Shown: positions 6,518 through 16,557 of the stretch, one piece after another
Layout: every line of letters begins with the position of its first letter
Position numbering within the stretch: the first letter of the stretch is position 1
Assembly (NCBI RefSeq): GCF_000172155.1
Contig: NZ_ABIZ01000001.1
Coordinates: 6,915,105 to 6,979,104 of the forward strand
Origin: Verrucomicrobium spinosum DSM 4136 = JCM 18804
GTDB taxonomy: Bacteria; Verrucomicrobiota; Verrucomicrobiia; Verrucomicrobiales; Verrucomicrobiaceae
Direction of reading: 5' to 3'
DNA length: 64,000 nt
Made by a program: the position numbers and the translations under genes
Notes under the pieces: generated by a model
What the model was told of the DNA's origin: nothing
Databases searched by the model: none
Seen by the model: the letters and a program-made list of their open reading frames with translations, nothing else

Positions 6518-9403
6518 ATGGCCAAGAAAGCAGCACGAAAACCAGCCAAAAAGGCCCTTGCCACGACGAGCCTGCTCCCGCAGATCAACCTTCCGGTGGA
6601 GGAGCAGGGCACTCCCTATGAGATTGCTTTGCGTCGCATCACGCAAACGGAAGGATCTGGCGGCCAGCACCTTGATTTGGAGGGCCTCGGTCTGAAAGAA
6701 GTTCCGGAGGCGCTTGCCAAGTGCACCGGGTTGAAGTGGTTGACCCTCTCCCACAACCCGCTCAAACGCTTTCCTGAGAGCATCCTGAGTCTGAAGCAAT
6801 TGAAACATCTTAATCTTGACGGCACTCAGATTCAATCCCTCCCCCCGTCTTTCGGCCAGCTCCAAGCACTAAGCTTCCTCTTCCTTTCAGGCAATGCTCT
6901 CAGTTCTCTGCCAGCCTCACTTGCCCAGTGCTCTCAACTCGCTGGCCTTATACTCCGCAATAACAGGTTCACCAGCCTGCCCCCGGTTCTTGAACATCTC
7001 GACTCTCTCGAATTTCTAGACCTAGGAATCAACCTTCTCACAGGCTCCCTCGAAGGCTTGCAGCATCTGCGCAAACTGAAACAGCTTCGCTTGCACGGTT
7101 GTGGCTTGACGTCTCTCCCAGAGATCTTCTCAGCATTCCCCGAGCTCGAAGCACTGCATCTGCAGGACAACCAACTCACCCAACTGCCCGCCTCCCTCGC
7201 CTCCTGCAAAAAGCTACGGCGGCTCGTAATCTCAGACAACCGGCTCACCAGCCTTCCGAGATATCTCCAAGAGCTCCCTGACTTGTCAGAGATCTATCTT
7301 CACAACAACCCCAGACTGAACCTTCCCGCCGAGGTGCTAGGGCCGCACTTCCGCCCTGGAACTCCCGCCAAACCATCCAACACGCCTAAAGCCGCCGACA
7401 TCCTTCGCTACTACTTCCGCCTCGCCGAGGGCCAATCCCGCCCGCTCAACGAGGTCAAACTCCTCCTCGTTGGCCGCGGCAAGGCAGGCAAGAGCTCCCT
7501 GCGGGACCGCCTGGTTCACAACACCTTTGACGAGAACAAACCCGAAACACCCGGCATCGACATCCAGCCCTGGGAGCTCCACTGCCATGGCGAGGACCTC
7601 CGCCTTCACGTCTGGGACTTCGCGGGTCAGGAAATCACCCACGCCACCCACCAGTTCTTCCTCACCGAGCGCAGCGTCTATCTCCTCGTCCTGGAGGGCC
7701 GCACCGACAACCAGGATCGCGACGCAGAGTACTGGCTGCGGCTCATCTCCACCTTCGGCAAGGACTCCCCCATCATCATCGCGCTGAACCAGTGGGACGT
7801 ACGCCCCTTTGAGGTGGACCGCAACCTCCTCCAGGAGCGCTACCCCGCGATCAAGGCCTTCATCCCCACTGACTGCAAGACCCAGCACGGCATCGACGAC
7901 CTCAAAGAAACGATCTGCGACATCCTCCGCGATCTCAAAGAGGTGCACGAGCCCTTTCCCAGCTCCTGGTGGAACGTGAAGGAGTACTTCGGCGCAGCAA
8001 AGCACAACTATCTTCCCTTCACCCGCTTTCGCACGCTGTGCGAGGAGCGAGACCTGAAAGAGCCTGACCAGCAGGACAGCCTGGCCCGCATCCTCCACGC
8101 CCTGGGCATCATCCTTCACTATGGCGAGGATGCCCGCCTGAAAGACACCACCGTGCTCAATCCCCAGTGGGTCACCAACGGTGTGTACCACCTCCTCCGA
8201 CTCAAAGACGAGCAGGGTGGCAACGGCATTCTCACCTTGGAAGAGGCCGCCGCTGCCATGCCGGACGAGCCGCCGGAGATGGTGCGTTACCTCATCGAAC
8301 TCATGCGCCGGTTCGAGCTCTGCTACGCCCTGGACGAGGCCGAGACCCGCTGGCTCATCCCGCAGGTCCTCACCCGCTACCAGCCCAAGCTTGCCGCAGA
8401 CTGGACCACCGCCCCCGCCACCCGTCTCCGCTACACTTACAAGGTCATCCCTGAGGGGCTGCTCCCCCGCTTCATCGTCCGCACCCACCCGCTCAGTGAG
8501 CACACCGAACGCTGGCGCAACGGCGTCGTCCTCAGTGTCGAAGGCGCCCAGGCCCTCGTTAGGGCCGAGCACACCGAGAACCGCATCACCGTCACCGTAC
8601 AGGGCGAGCCCGAACCTCGCCTCCGCCTCGTCCAGCTCATCCGCGGCCACCTCCAGGACATCCACGCCAGCCTCCCCGGCCTCACGCCCAGAGAGGAGAT
8701 GGAAGTCACCGGCTACCGCAACATCTACAAGGACGTTGCCACCCTGGAGCGTGACGAGCGCCGCCGCCTCACCACCACCGTGGAGACCGTGGACGGCAGC
8801 ATCCCCATCGAGCAGACCCCGCAGCTCAACACCATCTCCGCCCCGCTCAAGCGCCAGCCAGACGCCCCCGTCGTCCGCGTCTTCGTCAGCTACTCCCAGC
8901 GCGACACCCGCCACCTGGATGTCTTCAAGCAGAACCTCAAAGTCATGCAGATGAACGGCCTCATCACCCTCTGGTATGACGGGCTCATCAAGACGGGCAG
9001 CGAGTGGGACCAGGACATCCGTCGGGAGCTGGAAGAGGCAGACATCATTGTCTTCATGGTCAGCACCAATTTCCTCGCCTCCGACTACATCCTCGGCGTG
9101 GAGATGGCCCGAGCCATCCAGCGCAAAGAGGCCGGCGAGGCCGAGATCGTCACCCTGCTCCTCGAACCCAACTGCGGCTGGCGCAAGCCCCACCAGCTCA
9201 AGCCCCGCGGCAGCAGTGAAACCATCACCTGCGAGCTCAAGAAATACCAGGCCATCTACCCCGCCAGCAAACAAGCCAGGCGCTGGCCCATCGCCCCTCA
9301 TGCCTTCAACCACGTGGAAGATCCTCTTGAAGACCTCCGCAACCAGATCCTCGCCAAACGCCCGGCCAGCGCAGCCTTGCCCCGCTTCCGTCATGCGAAC
9401 TGA
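6518..9403 (+). CDS. LRR-Roc-COR-TIR protein (Roco family)
   Basis: A 961-residue soluble multidomain protein. Residues 1-20 are lysine/alanine-rich. About nine or ten leucine-rich repeats follow to about 285 (LKWLTLSHNPLKRFPESI style). A Roc GTPase has G1 GRGKAGKSS (about 319-327), G3 DFAGQE (367) and G4 NQWD (424). A COR dimerisation domain runs from about 480 to 780. The C-terminal TIR domain starts near 785 (VVRVFVSYSQRD), contains WYDGLIKTGSEWD and ends its core at FLASDYILGVEM, whose glutamate is in the position of the NADase catalytic residue. By family knowledge, Roc-COR is a nucleotide-driven dimer switch and bacterial TIRs often cleave NAD+. A sensor (LRR)-switch-effector immune protein is my inference. 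All key motifs are intact. Confidence 0.93.
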   Translation: MAKKAARKPAKKALATTSLLPQINLPVEEQGTPYEIALRRITQTEGSGGQHLDLEGLGLKEVPEALAKCTGLKWLTLSHNPLKRFPESILSLKQLKHLNLDGTQIQSLPPSFGQLQALSFLFLSGNALSSLPASLAQCSQLAGLILRNNRFTSLPPVLEHLDSLEFLDLGINLLTGSLEGLQHLRKLKQLRLHGCGLTSLPEIFSAFPELEALHLQDNQLTQLPASLASCKKLRRLVISDNRLTSLPRYLQELPDLSEIYLHNNPRLNLPAEVLGPHFRPGTPAKPSNTPKAADILRYYFRLAEGQSRPLNEVKLLLVGRGKAGKSSLRDRLVHNTFDENKPETPGIDIQPWELHCHGEDLRLHVWDFAGQEITHATHQFFLTERSVYLLVLEGRTDNQDRDAEYWLRLISTFGKDSPIIIALNQWDVRPFEVDRNLLQERYPAIKAFIPTDCKTQHGIDDLKETICDILRDLKEVHEPFPSSWWNVKEYFGAAKHNYLPFTRFRTLCEERDLKEPDQQDSLARILHALGIILHYGEDARLKDTTVLNPQWVTNGVYHLLRLKDEQGGNGILTLEEAAAAMPDEPPEMVRYLIELMRRFELCYALDEAETRWLIPQVLTRYQPKLAADWTTAPATRLRYTYKVIPEGLLPRFIVRTHPLSEHTERWRNGVVLSVEGAQALVRAEHTENRITVTVQGEPEPRLRLVQLIRGHLQDIHASLPGLTPREEMEVTGYRNIYKDVATLERDERRRLTTTVETVDGSIPIEQTPQLNTISAPLKRQPDAPVVRVFVSYSQRDTRHLDVFKQNLKVMQMNGLITLWYDGLIKTGSEWDQDIRRELEEADIIVFMVSTNFLASDYILGVEMARAIQRKEAGEAEIVTLLLEPNCGWRKPHQLKPRGSSETITCELKKYQAIYPASKQARRWPIAPHAFNHVEDPLEDLRNQILAKRPASAALPRFRHAN

Positions 9404-9437
9404 GGCGTAGTCACCGACTAACGGCCGGCCCCTCGGT

Positions 9438-9485
9438 CACCACCCCACCACCCCACCACCCCACCACCTCACCACCTCACCACCT
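9438..9485 (+). repeat. Octamer tandem repeat, six copies
   Basis: Six copies of CACCACCC/CACCACCT, with exact 8-bp periodicity. It lies upstream of the repeat block and decayed Roco copy at 9610-10691, matching the layout at 6181-6517. Confidence 0.75.
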
Positions 9486-9609
9486 ACCGAGATCCGCCAT
9501 CATCCCACCTCCCCACGAGACATGACTTTTCCAGAGGTACCTCAACCACCCCATGCCACCGACTCCCCCGACACAATGCCATCCTCGCCGACCTAACGTC
9601 ATGCTCCCC

Positions 9610-9830
9610 GGTCCCGGAGGGACCTCGGAATATAGCCGGTGGTGGAGGCCTGTCACCAGGCCGGGAACCACCGGATTCAGGGTGTAACAGGCATTACCGT
9701 CCCGGAGGGACGGCGGACCGGAAAGACGCCCTTCTGACGTGTCACGCTCCAATACACGAAAAGGCTGCTCCATCCCTGCGTATTTGCCAACCTGACCTCT
9801 CTTCCCGGCTCCGCATCTTTCGTCTTGCAC
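9610..9830 (+). repeat. GTCCCGGAGGGAC repeat block, copy B
   Basis: Starts GGTCCCGGAGGGACCTCGG, continues ATAGCCGGTGGT, CCACCGGATTC, CCGTCCCGGAGGGACGGC and GAAAGACGCCC, and ends CGAAAAGGCTGCTCCATCCC. It is collinear with copy A at 6262-6517 and directly precedes a recognisable copy of the Roco start (ATGGCCAAGAAAGC at 9831). Confidence 0.75.
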
Positions 9831-10691
9831 CATGGCCAAGAAAGCCGCACCAAATCATCCCCAAAAGCCATTCCCATGATGAGCCCGCCTCAGCAGGTAG
9901 AGATCGCTGAAAAAAATTGGTGAGGGCCTCGAACATCAAGTTCACGGCATTCCGCACCTTGTGTGACGAAAAAGGTCTCACCGATCCCCTTCAACAAGAC
10001 AGCCTGGCCCGCATCCTGCACGCCTTGGGCATCATCCTCCATTACGGCGAAGACGCCAGACTGAAGGACACAACTGTACTCAAACCACAATGGGTAACGA
10101 GTGGTGTCTATCGCCTTCTTCGATTCAATGATGGCACAGACGCTAGCGGTGTCCTAACTCTCTCCGATTCCCAGCCCTGAGCCCCTGCGCCTCTTCATCA
10201 GCTACGCGCAGCGCGACATCCGTCACCTGGACGTCTTCAAGCAGAACCTGAAGGTCATGCAGATGAACGGCCTCATCAAGACCGGCAGCGAATGGGACCA
10301 GGACATCCGCCGGGAACTCGACGACGCTGACATCATCGTCTTCATGGTCAGCACGAATTTCCTCGCCTCCGACTACATCCGCGGCGTGGAGATGGCCCGC
10401 GCCATCCAGCGCAAAGAGGCCAGCGAGGCCGAGCTTGTCACCCTCCTCCTCGAACCTGACTGTGGCTGGAAAGATCCCCACCAGCTCAAGCTCCGCGGCA
10501 CCGACCAGACCATCACCTGCAACCTCAAGAAGTACCAGGCCATCCACCCCCGCAACAGGAAGGCCGCCCGCTGGCCCACCACCGCCAACGCCTTCAACCA
10601 CGTGGAGCCCGCCCTGACCAAACTCCGCGAAACCATCCTCGCCAGACGCCCCGTCGGCGAGTTCCTCCCCAGACATCGCCCGACCGGCTAG
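9831..10691 (+). pseudogene. Decayed duplicate of the Roco-TIR gene
   Basis: Collinear remains of the gene at 6518. The N-terminal codons (MAKKAA...) soon hit stops. A COR piece at about 9917-10180 (FRTLCDEKGLTDPLQQDSL, GIILHYGEDARLKDTTVL) ends at a stop. An out-of-frame TIR domain (about 10158-10691) reads PLRLFISYAQRDIRHLD and runs to the normal C-terminus. The LRRs, the Roc domain and most of COR are deleted. Within TIR, 24 bases between two near-identical GGCCTCATC/GGGCTCATC sites are missing, removing the ITLWYDGL segment, so even this domain is probably inactive. From the ATG at 10257 only a headless TIR fragment could be made. Confidence 0.85.
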
Positions 10692-10836
10692 ACACCCCGG
10701 CCCCAAGCCCCTGGCGACGCTGCGCATCTCCCCCACATGCCGGAGCCGACAGAGCGGGCTTCCAGCCCCCGCCCCTTTTTCCCACGCCACCCTTGACGCC
10801 TGTGCCATGGTCCCATGAAGCAAACTTGCCTGCTCC

Positions 10837-13800
10837 ATGCAAACCCTGCGCATCTTCATCTCCAGCCCCGGCGACGTCGCCGAGGAACGCAAAATGGCGC
10901 AGCAGGTCATCGCCGCGCTTCAGCAGAGATACCGCGGCCACCTCACCCTGGAGGCAGTCGTATGGGAGCAACTCCCCATTCCCGCCACGAGCTCATTTCA
11001 GCAAGGCATTGATGCCGTCCTCACCGGCCCGGAAAAGATCGACATCGCCGTCTTCATCCTCTGGGCCCGGCTCGGCACCCCTTTGGAGTCCGGCATCACC
11101 AAACCAGACGGCACCCCCTACCTGAGCGGCACGGAGCGCGAGTTCGATCTCATGCTCGAAGCCTTCCAGCAATCTGGCCACCAACGCCCCCTCATCCTCA
11201 CCTACACCCGTCGGGATAGCGACGGATTTGGCACCAGCCTCCTTGCCGCAAAAGACGCCAGCCCCGCCATCCTCGAGCTGGTGAAGCAACGCGATGCCGC
11301 CCGGAAATTCATCCAGGAGCGTTTCCTCTCCCCCCAGGGGCAGAACCTCCACGCCTACCACTCCTATCAGGACCCCATCGGCTTCGCCCAGCGCCTCTCC
11401 AGCCACCTGCACCACGCCATCGACACCCTGCTGGGTCAAGACGCCCCCACCATCTCCTGGACAGACCTCCCCTACCGCAGCCTCCAGTACTTTGACATCC
11501 AGCATGCCCCCATCTTCTGCGGTCGGGAGGAGGAGACCTTTCACATCCTCCAACAGCTGCGGGACCAGCGCAAGGCAGGAACCGCCTTCGTCTGCATCCT
11601 GGGTGCCAGCGGCTCCGGCAAGTCATCCCTCGCTAGGGCAGGCGTCGCCGCCGCCCTCATGCAGCAGTCCTTTGAGGACGGCGTCAAAGCCTGGCTCCCC
11701 ACCGTGCTGGTCCCCAGCCGGGCCGCCCAACCCCTGCTCACCACCCTCGCCCACAGCCTGGGCACCGCCCTGCCCGCACTTCACCACCAGCGCCCCGGCG
11801 GCATCGCAGAGCTCGCCACCTGTCTGCAAGAGGAGAACCACACAGCCGCCGGCATCCTGCTCAGCCTCGCCGTCCACACCGCCCAGACCGCTGCTGGCGG
11901 CCCCATACGCCTCGTCATGGTGCTGGACCAGATGGAGGAGCTGTGGCCCGCCCCCTCCGAGGCCGGGGAGACAGAGTTATTCCTGCGAACCCTCGCCTGG
12001 CTCTGCGGAAAGAACCATCCCGTCGACATCATCGCCACCCTGCGCAGTGACTGTTATCACCATGCCCAGGCCTCGGAGGCCTACATGCAGATGAGGGGCG
12101 GACAGGGCCAGTTCGACCTCACCGCCCCCGGCGACGCCGCGCTCCACCGCATGATCACCCAGCCCGCCCGGCTCGCTGGGTTGACCTTTGAGCGGGATGT
12201 CCAGACCAGGCTCTCGCTCGATGAAAAACTGCTGGCCGAAGTCCGGCACCAACCCGACGCCCTCCCTCTGCTCCAGTACACCTTGAGCGAGCTTCATGAG
12301 AAGGCCGCCGGCACTCGCAAACTCACCTTCGCCGCTTACAAAGACCTCGGCGGCATAGAGGGTGCCATCGGTCGTGGGGCCCAGGCAGCATTCAGGGCCA
12401 CCAGCCAGGCCGCGCAGGCCGCCCTGGACGAGATCACCCCCGCCCTCGTCACCATCAGAGGCTCCGGCGAGTCCCAGATCCTCCGCCGCCTCGCCTCGTA
12501 CGAGGAAATCACCAATACCCCGGCCAGGAAGGAGCTCGTTGACGCCCTTGTCAGGGGCCGCTTCGCCATCGTCAGCAAGGAGGGCGTCACCTTCGCCCAT
12601 GAAGCCCTCCTCCGGCGCTGGGATCGTCTTGCTGAATCCATCGACAACAACGCCGAGCTCCTCCGCCTCCGCTCCAGCGTTGAGCAGAGCCATGACCAAT
12701 GGCTGAACGCCAACCAAGACCCCAGCCGCCTCCTACAGACAGGACTCCCTCTGGAGGAAGGCCGCCGCCTCCTGGACGCTCCCCAGACCCTGCTCAGCGA
12801 GCCGGTCAAGACGTACATCAATGCCTCCCTGAAAAGGGAGCAAAGCAGGAAACGCCACCTGAGACAGTCCTTGGTGGCCGCCGCTATCGCAGGCCTCACC
12901 ATCGTCGCCATGGTCATACGGAGCATCGAGTCCCAGCACTCCCAGAAGCGCTCCGATGCCCAGATCCACGAAGCCGTCCGCAACGCCTGGGGCAGCGCCC
13001 GGGAGGCCTTTGAAGTCCGCGATGACCCGCCCACAGGATTTGCCCATCTGGCCCGGGCCGTTTGGTTCAATGAAAAACTCCCACCCCACCTCCAGCTCAA
13101 CGAGCTGCACCAGGACGTCGCCCTGCGCCTCCTGCACGCCCCCACCGCCAACCCCCTGCCCGTGGCGGGCCCCGCCCACACCGGCTCCGGGGTAAACAGC
13201 GCCGCCTTCAGCAAGGATGGACGCCTGATCCTGACAGCCAGCGGCAAGCAGGCGCAGCTCTGGGACGCCCGCACGCTCCAGCCCATCGGTGCCCCGCTGC
13301 CGCATACCTCAGATGTTGAACTGGCCGTCTTCAACCCGGCCAACCATCGCTTCATCGCCACCATCGCCGGAGAGTCCGTCTTCCACTGGGATTTGGAAAA
13401 CAGCACACAATCCCTTGAGCTGAAACACCCAGAAACCGTCCGTCATCTCAACTTCAGCCGGGATGGCTCAAAGCTCGTCTCCAGTGGTCAGGACAATCAG
13501 GCAAGAGTCTGGGACCTCGCGACAGGCAAACTCTTGCAGTCCATCCGCCATGAAATTCAGTTCGCCGCGCAATTCAGCCCTGACGGTCGCCAGTTGCTCA
13601 TCTGCCCCATCCAAGACCAGGCCCAGTTGTTCGATCTCGCAACCTCAAAACCGTCCGGTCCAGCCATGCCTCATGCGGGCACCATCACGCATGCCACCTT
13701 CAGCCCTGCCAGCAACCTTATCCTCACGGCAAGCGGAAGCTACCGCGATGACAGAAGCGACTTCGACTACGCCTACGACAATACATTGCGCCTCTGGGAC

Positions 13801-16464
13801 GGCCAAAGCGGTGACCCCATCGGCAACCCCATGCTGCACGACAACGTCACCCAGGTCAGCTTCAGCGCTGACGGCGGCTTCATCCTCTCCGCCAGCACAG
13901 ACCGCGCCCGGGTCTGGGATGTCTTCACTCAAAAGCCCGCCTCCACCGCCGTTGACCTCTCCGATACCACCTCCTTTGTGAGAGAGGGCACCAACACCGG
14001 ATTCCGTCCAGACGGGCTCGCCTACGTCACCACCGTCAGCGGCTACAAGGCGGTCCTTTGGGACACCTTGAGCGGCACTCCGCTGGGCAGTCCCCTTTAT
14101 CATCAAGACAGCGTCTATCTGGCCGTGTTCAGCCCCGATGGATCACGGCTGCTCACCTACAGCGAGAGAGACGGCCTCCTGCTCTGGGACAGCAATACCA
14201 GCGCCCCTTCCGGGGAATATCTCGCCGGAAGGGGATCCGACCACGTGCAGTTCAGCCCGGACGGGCGGCACCTCCTGGCCATCTGCAATGACATCCACTA
14301 CGGCATCGCCACCTCCCCAGGCATCGTCCAGCGCTGGGACTACGCGTCCCGCACACTCCTAGAACCGCTCATCACCCATCATGGACGTATTCTTGCCGGT
14401 GAGTTCAGCCCGGATGGCGGGCGCTTCCTGATCGTTTGCGATGACAATCATGTGCGCACCTATCACACGCTGTCTGGCGAGCCGGCCAGTCCGCCCATCT
14501 CACTTCCCCATCCCGTCTCCTGCGCCCACTTCAGTCCAGATGGCGCCCGCATCCTCACTGGCTGTGGCGTACCCATGCCCCTCATCGAGAACGATGCGAA
14601 AACCTCCGTGACATGGAACCACACCACCGGCGAGGCACAGCTCTGGGACGCCACCTCTGGCACCCCGGTGCTCGCCTCCTTCCCTCACCAGGGCAGAGTC
14701 AGCACCGCCGCCTTTTCCCCAGACGGCAAACGCATCGTCACCGCCTGTGAAGACCGGACCGCCCGCCTCTGGGATGCCTCCTCTGGCCAGCCCCTGGGCG
14801 CGGTCATGCTCCACGAAGCTCCGGTCAATCACGCCAGCTTCAGCGCGGATGGGCGGATGCTTCTCACAGGCAGCGGCATTCCCCGCAGGGACGGCGGCCG
14901 CTTTGCAGGCAGCGCCAGACTTTGGGATGCCGCCACGGGGCGATCCCTGGCTCCACCCTATGCCACAGAAAAAACCGTCCGCCAAGTCCAGTTCAGTCCT
15001 CAAGGAAACAACTTCCTCACCATAAGCTGCCAGGAGGACAGGGCGGATGACACCCACCATCACTTGTGGAGCACCTCCGCAGACAGCCCGATCGCCGGCC
15101 CCCTGCACCCTGCCAAGAGACTCCATCCCCTGCTCTGGGGTGCCCCCCACTACGGCCTCGGGGCGGAAGAGAGCTTCTACTACGGAGAGTCCCTCTTCCA
15201 AGGCGTCTGCTCCGCTGCCTATCACCCCACAGCCCTCTCCTTTGCCACCAATGTCAGTGGGGGGACCAGCATCTGGAGCCCTCTTGACGGCAAGCCCTTG
15301 GGCCCCCTGCTCCCCCAGTCCGGTGCCGCCCACGGCATCGCCTACAGCCCAGATGGCACCTCCCTCGTCACCGCCCGCTCCCCCACCGGCACTCGTATCT
15401 GGGACGTCAATACCCGGGACATCCACACCACCAACAGCGACATCGAGATGATCGGTGGCGTCAGAATCAACAAGGACGGCCTCCGGCTTGCCGTGCCCAT
15501 GGAGGAGAGGCTCCATTGGAAGAATCATCTCCTTGCCGCAGATCCCGCCAGCCTCACCCCGTGGCAATCCCTTACGCGCTGGCATCTCAGCCCCCGCAAT
15601 GAACGCCCCTTCTCCCCCCACTCCCCGACCACGCTTGCAGAACAAATCACCAGACTCACACAGAAAGGCTTCCAAAGGGAACCCGCCGGCACCTACGAGC
15701 TCCAGCCCCTCAAGGAGGCTTATTTCCTTGATTCCACCCACCCGGGAGCACAGCTCCTGGCGGCCGGCATCTGGGCCGCTCATGCAGATTTCCTCGCACC
15801 AGGCACCTCTTTCTGGTTTTACCACAGACCCCTGATCGACGCCAAAAGCCACAGCGCCATCCATCATGCCGATAGGGCCCTCGCCCTCCATCCCGGCCTG
15901 CCGCTTGCCCTCCGGGCCAAAGGCTACTCCTTGTCCTGGTTGCAAGACCACCAGGGAGCCCTGGACGTCCGCCGCCAGTTGTGCGCCAGCCCGGAGGCCA
16001 TCGCGGCAGACTTCAGCCAGGCATTCCGATCCGCCGCCCGGGCTGGCCAGGGCCAGATCTGCCAGGAACTGATGGCTGCCGGTGAGAAACGGTTCCCAGG
16101 AAACTCAGAGATGCTCATCCACAAAGGCCTCGCCTTCATCGAGCTACCATCCCCCTCCGCCTCCATCGACGCCTTCGCAGCCGCCCAAGCCCAGAATCCA
16201 GACGTCTTTGGCGAGGAATACGAAGCACGCGCCGCCCAGGCCGCCGCCCAGTGGGCTCTGGGAACCACCGCCTCCCGGCAGCAGGCCGTCACGCTCTACA
16301 AAGCCCTCATCGACGACAACGATCCCACCCGACAGTACTGGGCTTCCCAGGCCTATGTGGAAACGGTCGTCGATCTCCAGTTCATCCAGCCCACCCTCCT
16401 CCAGGTTCTCACCGCCACCCTGGCCAAACATCCCGACCTGGCTCCCAAAGCCCCACCCGAGTAA
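10837..16464 (+). CDS. DUF4062-STAND NTPase-WD40 protein, copy 1
   Basis: An 1875-residue protein. It opens with a DUF4062 domain (MQTLRIFISSPGDVAEER), a Rossmann-like domain related to TIR/SEFIR modules. A STAND NTPase follows: FCGREEE entry, Walker A GASGSGKSS (about 256-264), Walker B LVMVLDQMEELW (about 358-369) and the arginine-rich IIATLRSDCYHHA sensor. A winged-helix-like region leads to one membrane helix (about 679-694), then a long WD40 propeller array (about 785-1530, FSPDG...LWD repeats) and a C-terminal helical, TPR-like tail. By analogy with STAND proteins, WD40 would sense, the NTPase oligomerise and DUF4062 signal. The membrane helix between NTPase and WD40 suggests these lie on opposite sides of a membrane. 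The start has no Shine-Dalgarno but a CTGCTCC tract. Confidence 0.9.
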   Translation: MQTLRIFISSPGDVAEERKMAQQVIAALQQRYRGHLTLEAVVWEQLPIPATSSFQQGIDAVLTGPEKIDIAVFILWARLGTPLESGITKPDGTPYLSGTEREFDLMLEAFQQSGHQRPLILTYTRRDSDGFGTSLLAAKDASPAILELVKQRDAARKFIQERFLSPQGQNLHAYHSYQDPIGFAQRLSSHLHHAIDTLLGQDAPTISWTDLPYRSLQYFDIQHAPIFCGREEETFHILQQLRDQRKAGTAFVCILGASGSGKSSLARAGVAAALMQQSFEDGVKAWLPTVLVPSRAAQPLLTTLAHSLGTALPALHHQRPGGIAELATCLQEENHTAAGILLSLAVHTAQTAAGGPIRLVMVLDQMEELWPAPSEAGETELFLRTLAWLCGKNHPVDIIATLRSDCYHHAQASEAYMQMRGGQGQFDLTAPGDAALHRMITQPARLAGLTFERDVQTRLSLDEKLLAEVRHQPDALPLLQYTLSELHEKAAGTRKLTFAAYKDLGGIEGAIGRGAQAAFRATSQAAQAALDEITPALVTIRGSGESQILRRLASYEEITNTPARKELVDALVRGRFAIVSKEGVTFAHEALLRRWDRLAESIDNNAELLRLRSSVEQSHDQWLNANQDPSRLLQTGLPLEEGRRLLDAPQTLLSEPVKTYINASLKREQSRKRHLRQSLVAAAIAGLTIVAMVIRSIESQHSQKRSDAQIHEAVRNAWGSAREAFEVRDDPPTGFAHLARAVWFNEKLPPHLQLNELHQDVALRLLHAPTANPLPVAGPAHTGSGVNSAAFSKDGRLILTASGKQAQLWDARTLQPIGAPLPHTSDVELAVFNPANHRFIATIAGESVFHWDLENSTQSLELKHPETVRHLNFSRDGSKLVSSGQDNQARVWDLATGKLLQSIRHEIQFAAQFSPDGRQLLICPIQDQAQLFDLATSKPSGPAMPHAGTITHATFSPASNLILTASGSYRDDRSDFDYAYDNTLRLWDGQSGDPIGNPMLHDNVTQVSFSADGGFILSASTDRARVWDVFTQKPASTAVDLSDTTSFVREGTNTGFRPDGLAYVTTVSGYKAVLWDTLSGTPLGSPLYHQDSVYLAVFSPDGSRLLTYSERDGLLLWDSNTSAPSGEYLAGRGSDHVQFSPDGRHLLAICNDIHYGIATSPGIVQRWDYASRTLLEPLITHHGRILAGEFSPDGGRFLIVCDDNHVRTYHTLSGEPASPPISLPHPVSCAHFSPDGARILTGCGVPMPLIENDAKTSVTWNHTTGEAQLWDATSGTPVLASFPHQGRVSTAAFSPDGKRIVTACEDRTARLWDASSGQPLGAVMLHEAPVNHASFSADGRMLLTGSGIPRRDGGRFAGSARLWDAATGRSLAPPYATEKTVRQVQFSPQGNNFLTISCQEDRADDTHHHLWSTSADSPIAGPLHPAKRLHPLLWGAPHYGLGAEESFYYGESLFQGVCSAAYHPTALSFATNVSGGTSIWSPLDGKPLGPLLPQSGAAHGIAYSPDGTSLVTARSPTGTRIWDVNTRDIHTTNSDIEMIGGVRINKDGLRLAVPMEERLHWKNHLLAADPASLTPWQSLTRWHLSPRNERPFSPHSPTTLAEQITRLTQKGFQREPAGTYELQPLKEAYFLDSTHPGAQLLAAGIWAAHADFLAPGTSFWFYHRPLIDAKSHSAIHHADRALALHPGLPLALRAKGYSLSWLQDHQGALDVRRQLCASPEAIAADFSQAFRSAARAGQGQICQELMAAGEKRFPGNSEMLIHKGLAFIELPSPSASIDAFAAAQAQNPDVFGEEYEARAAQAAAQWALGTTASRQQAVTLYKALIDDNDPTRQYWASQAYVETVVDLQFIQPTLLQVLTATLAKHPDLAPKAPPE

Positions 16465-16557
16465 GCCGCCCCACCCACAACAAAGGACTGCGCCGCTTCC
16501 AGCCCGCGGCACTCACGAGGAAGTCACCTGCCACCTGACAAAAAAACCGGCCGCTCC

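Noticed and set aside
7337-9394. Long minus-strand frame of 685 codons
   Set aside because: It is the antisense shadow of the Roco gene; its composition is Glu/Gly/Val-rich with no domain, while the plus strand has a complete set of GTPase and TIR motifs.
14500-15951. Minus-strand frame of 483 codons
   Set aside because: Shadow of the WD40 array on the plus strand.
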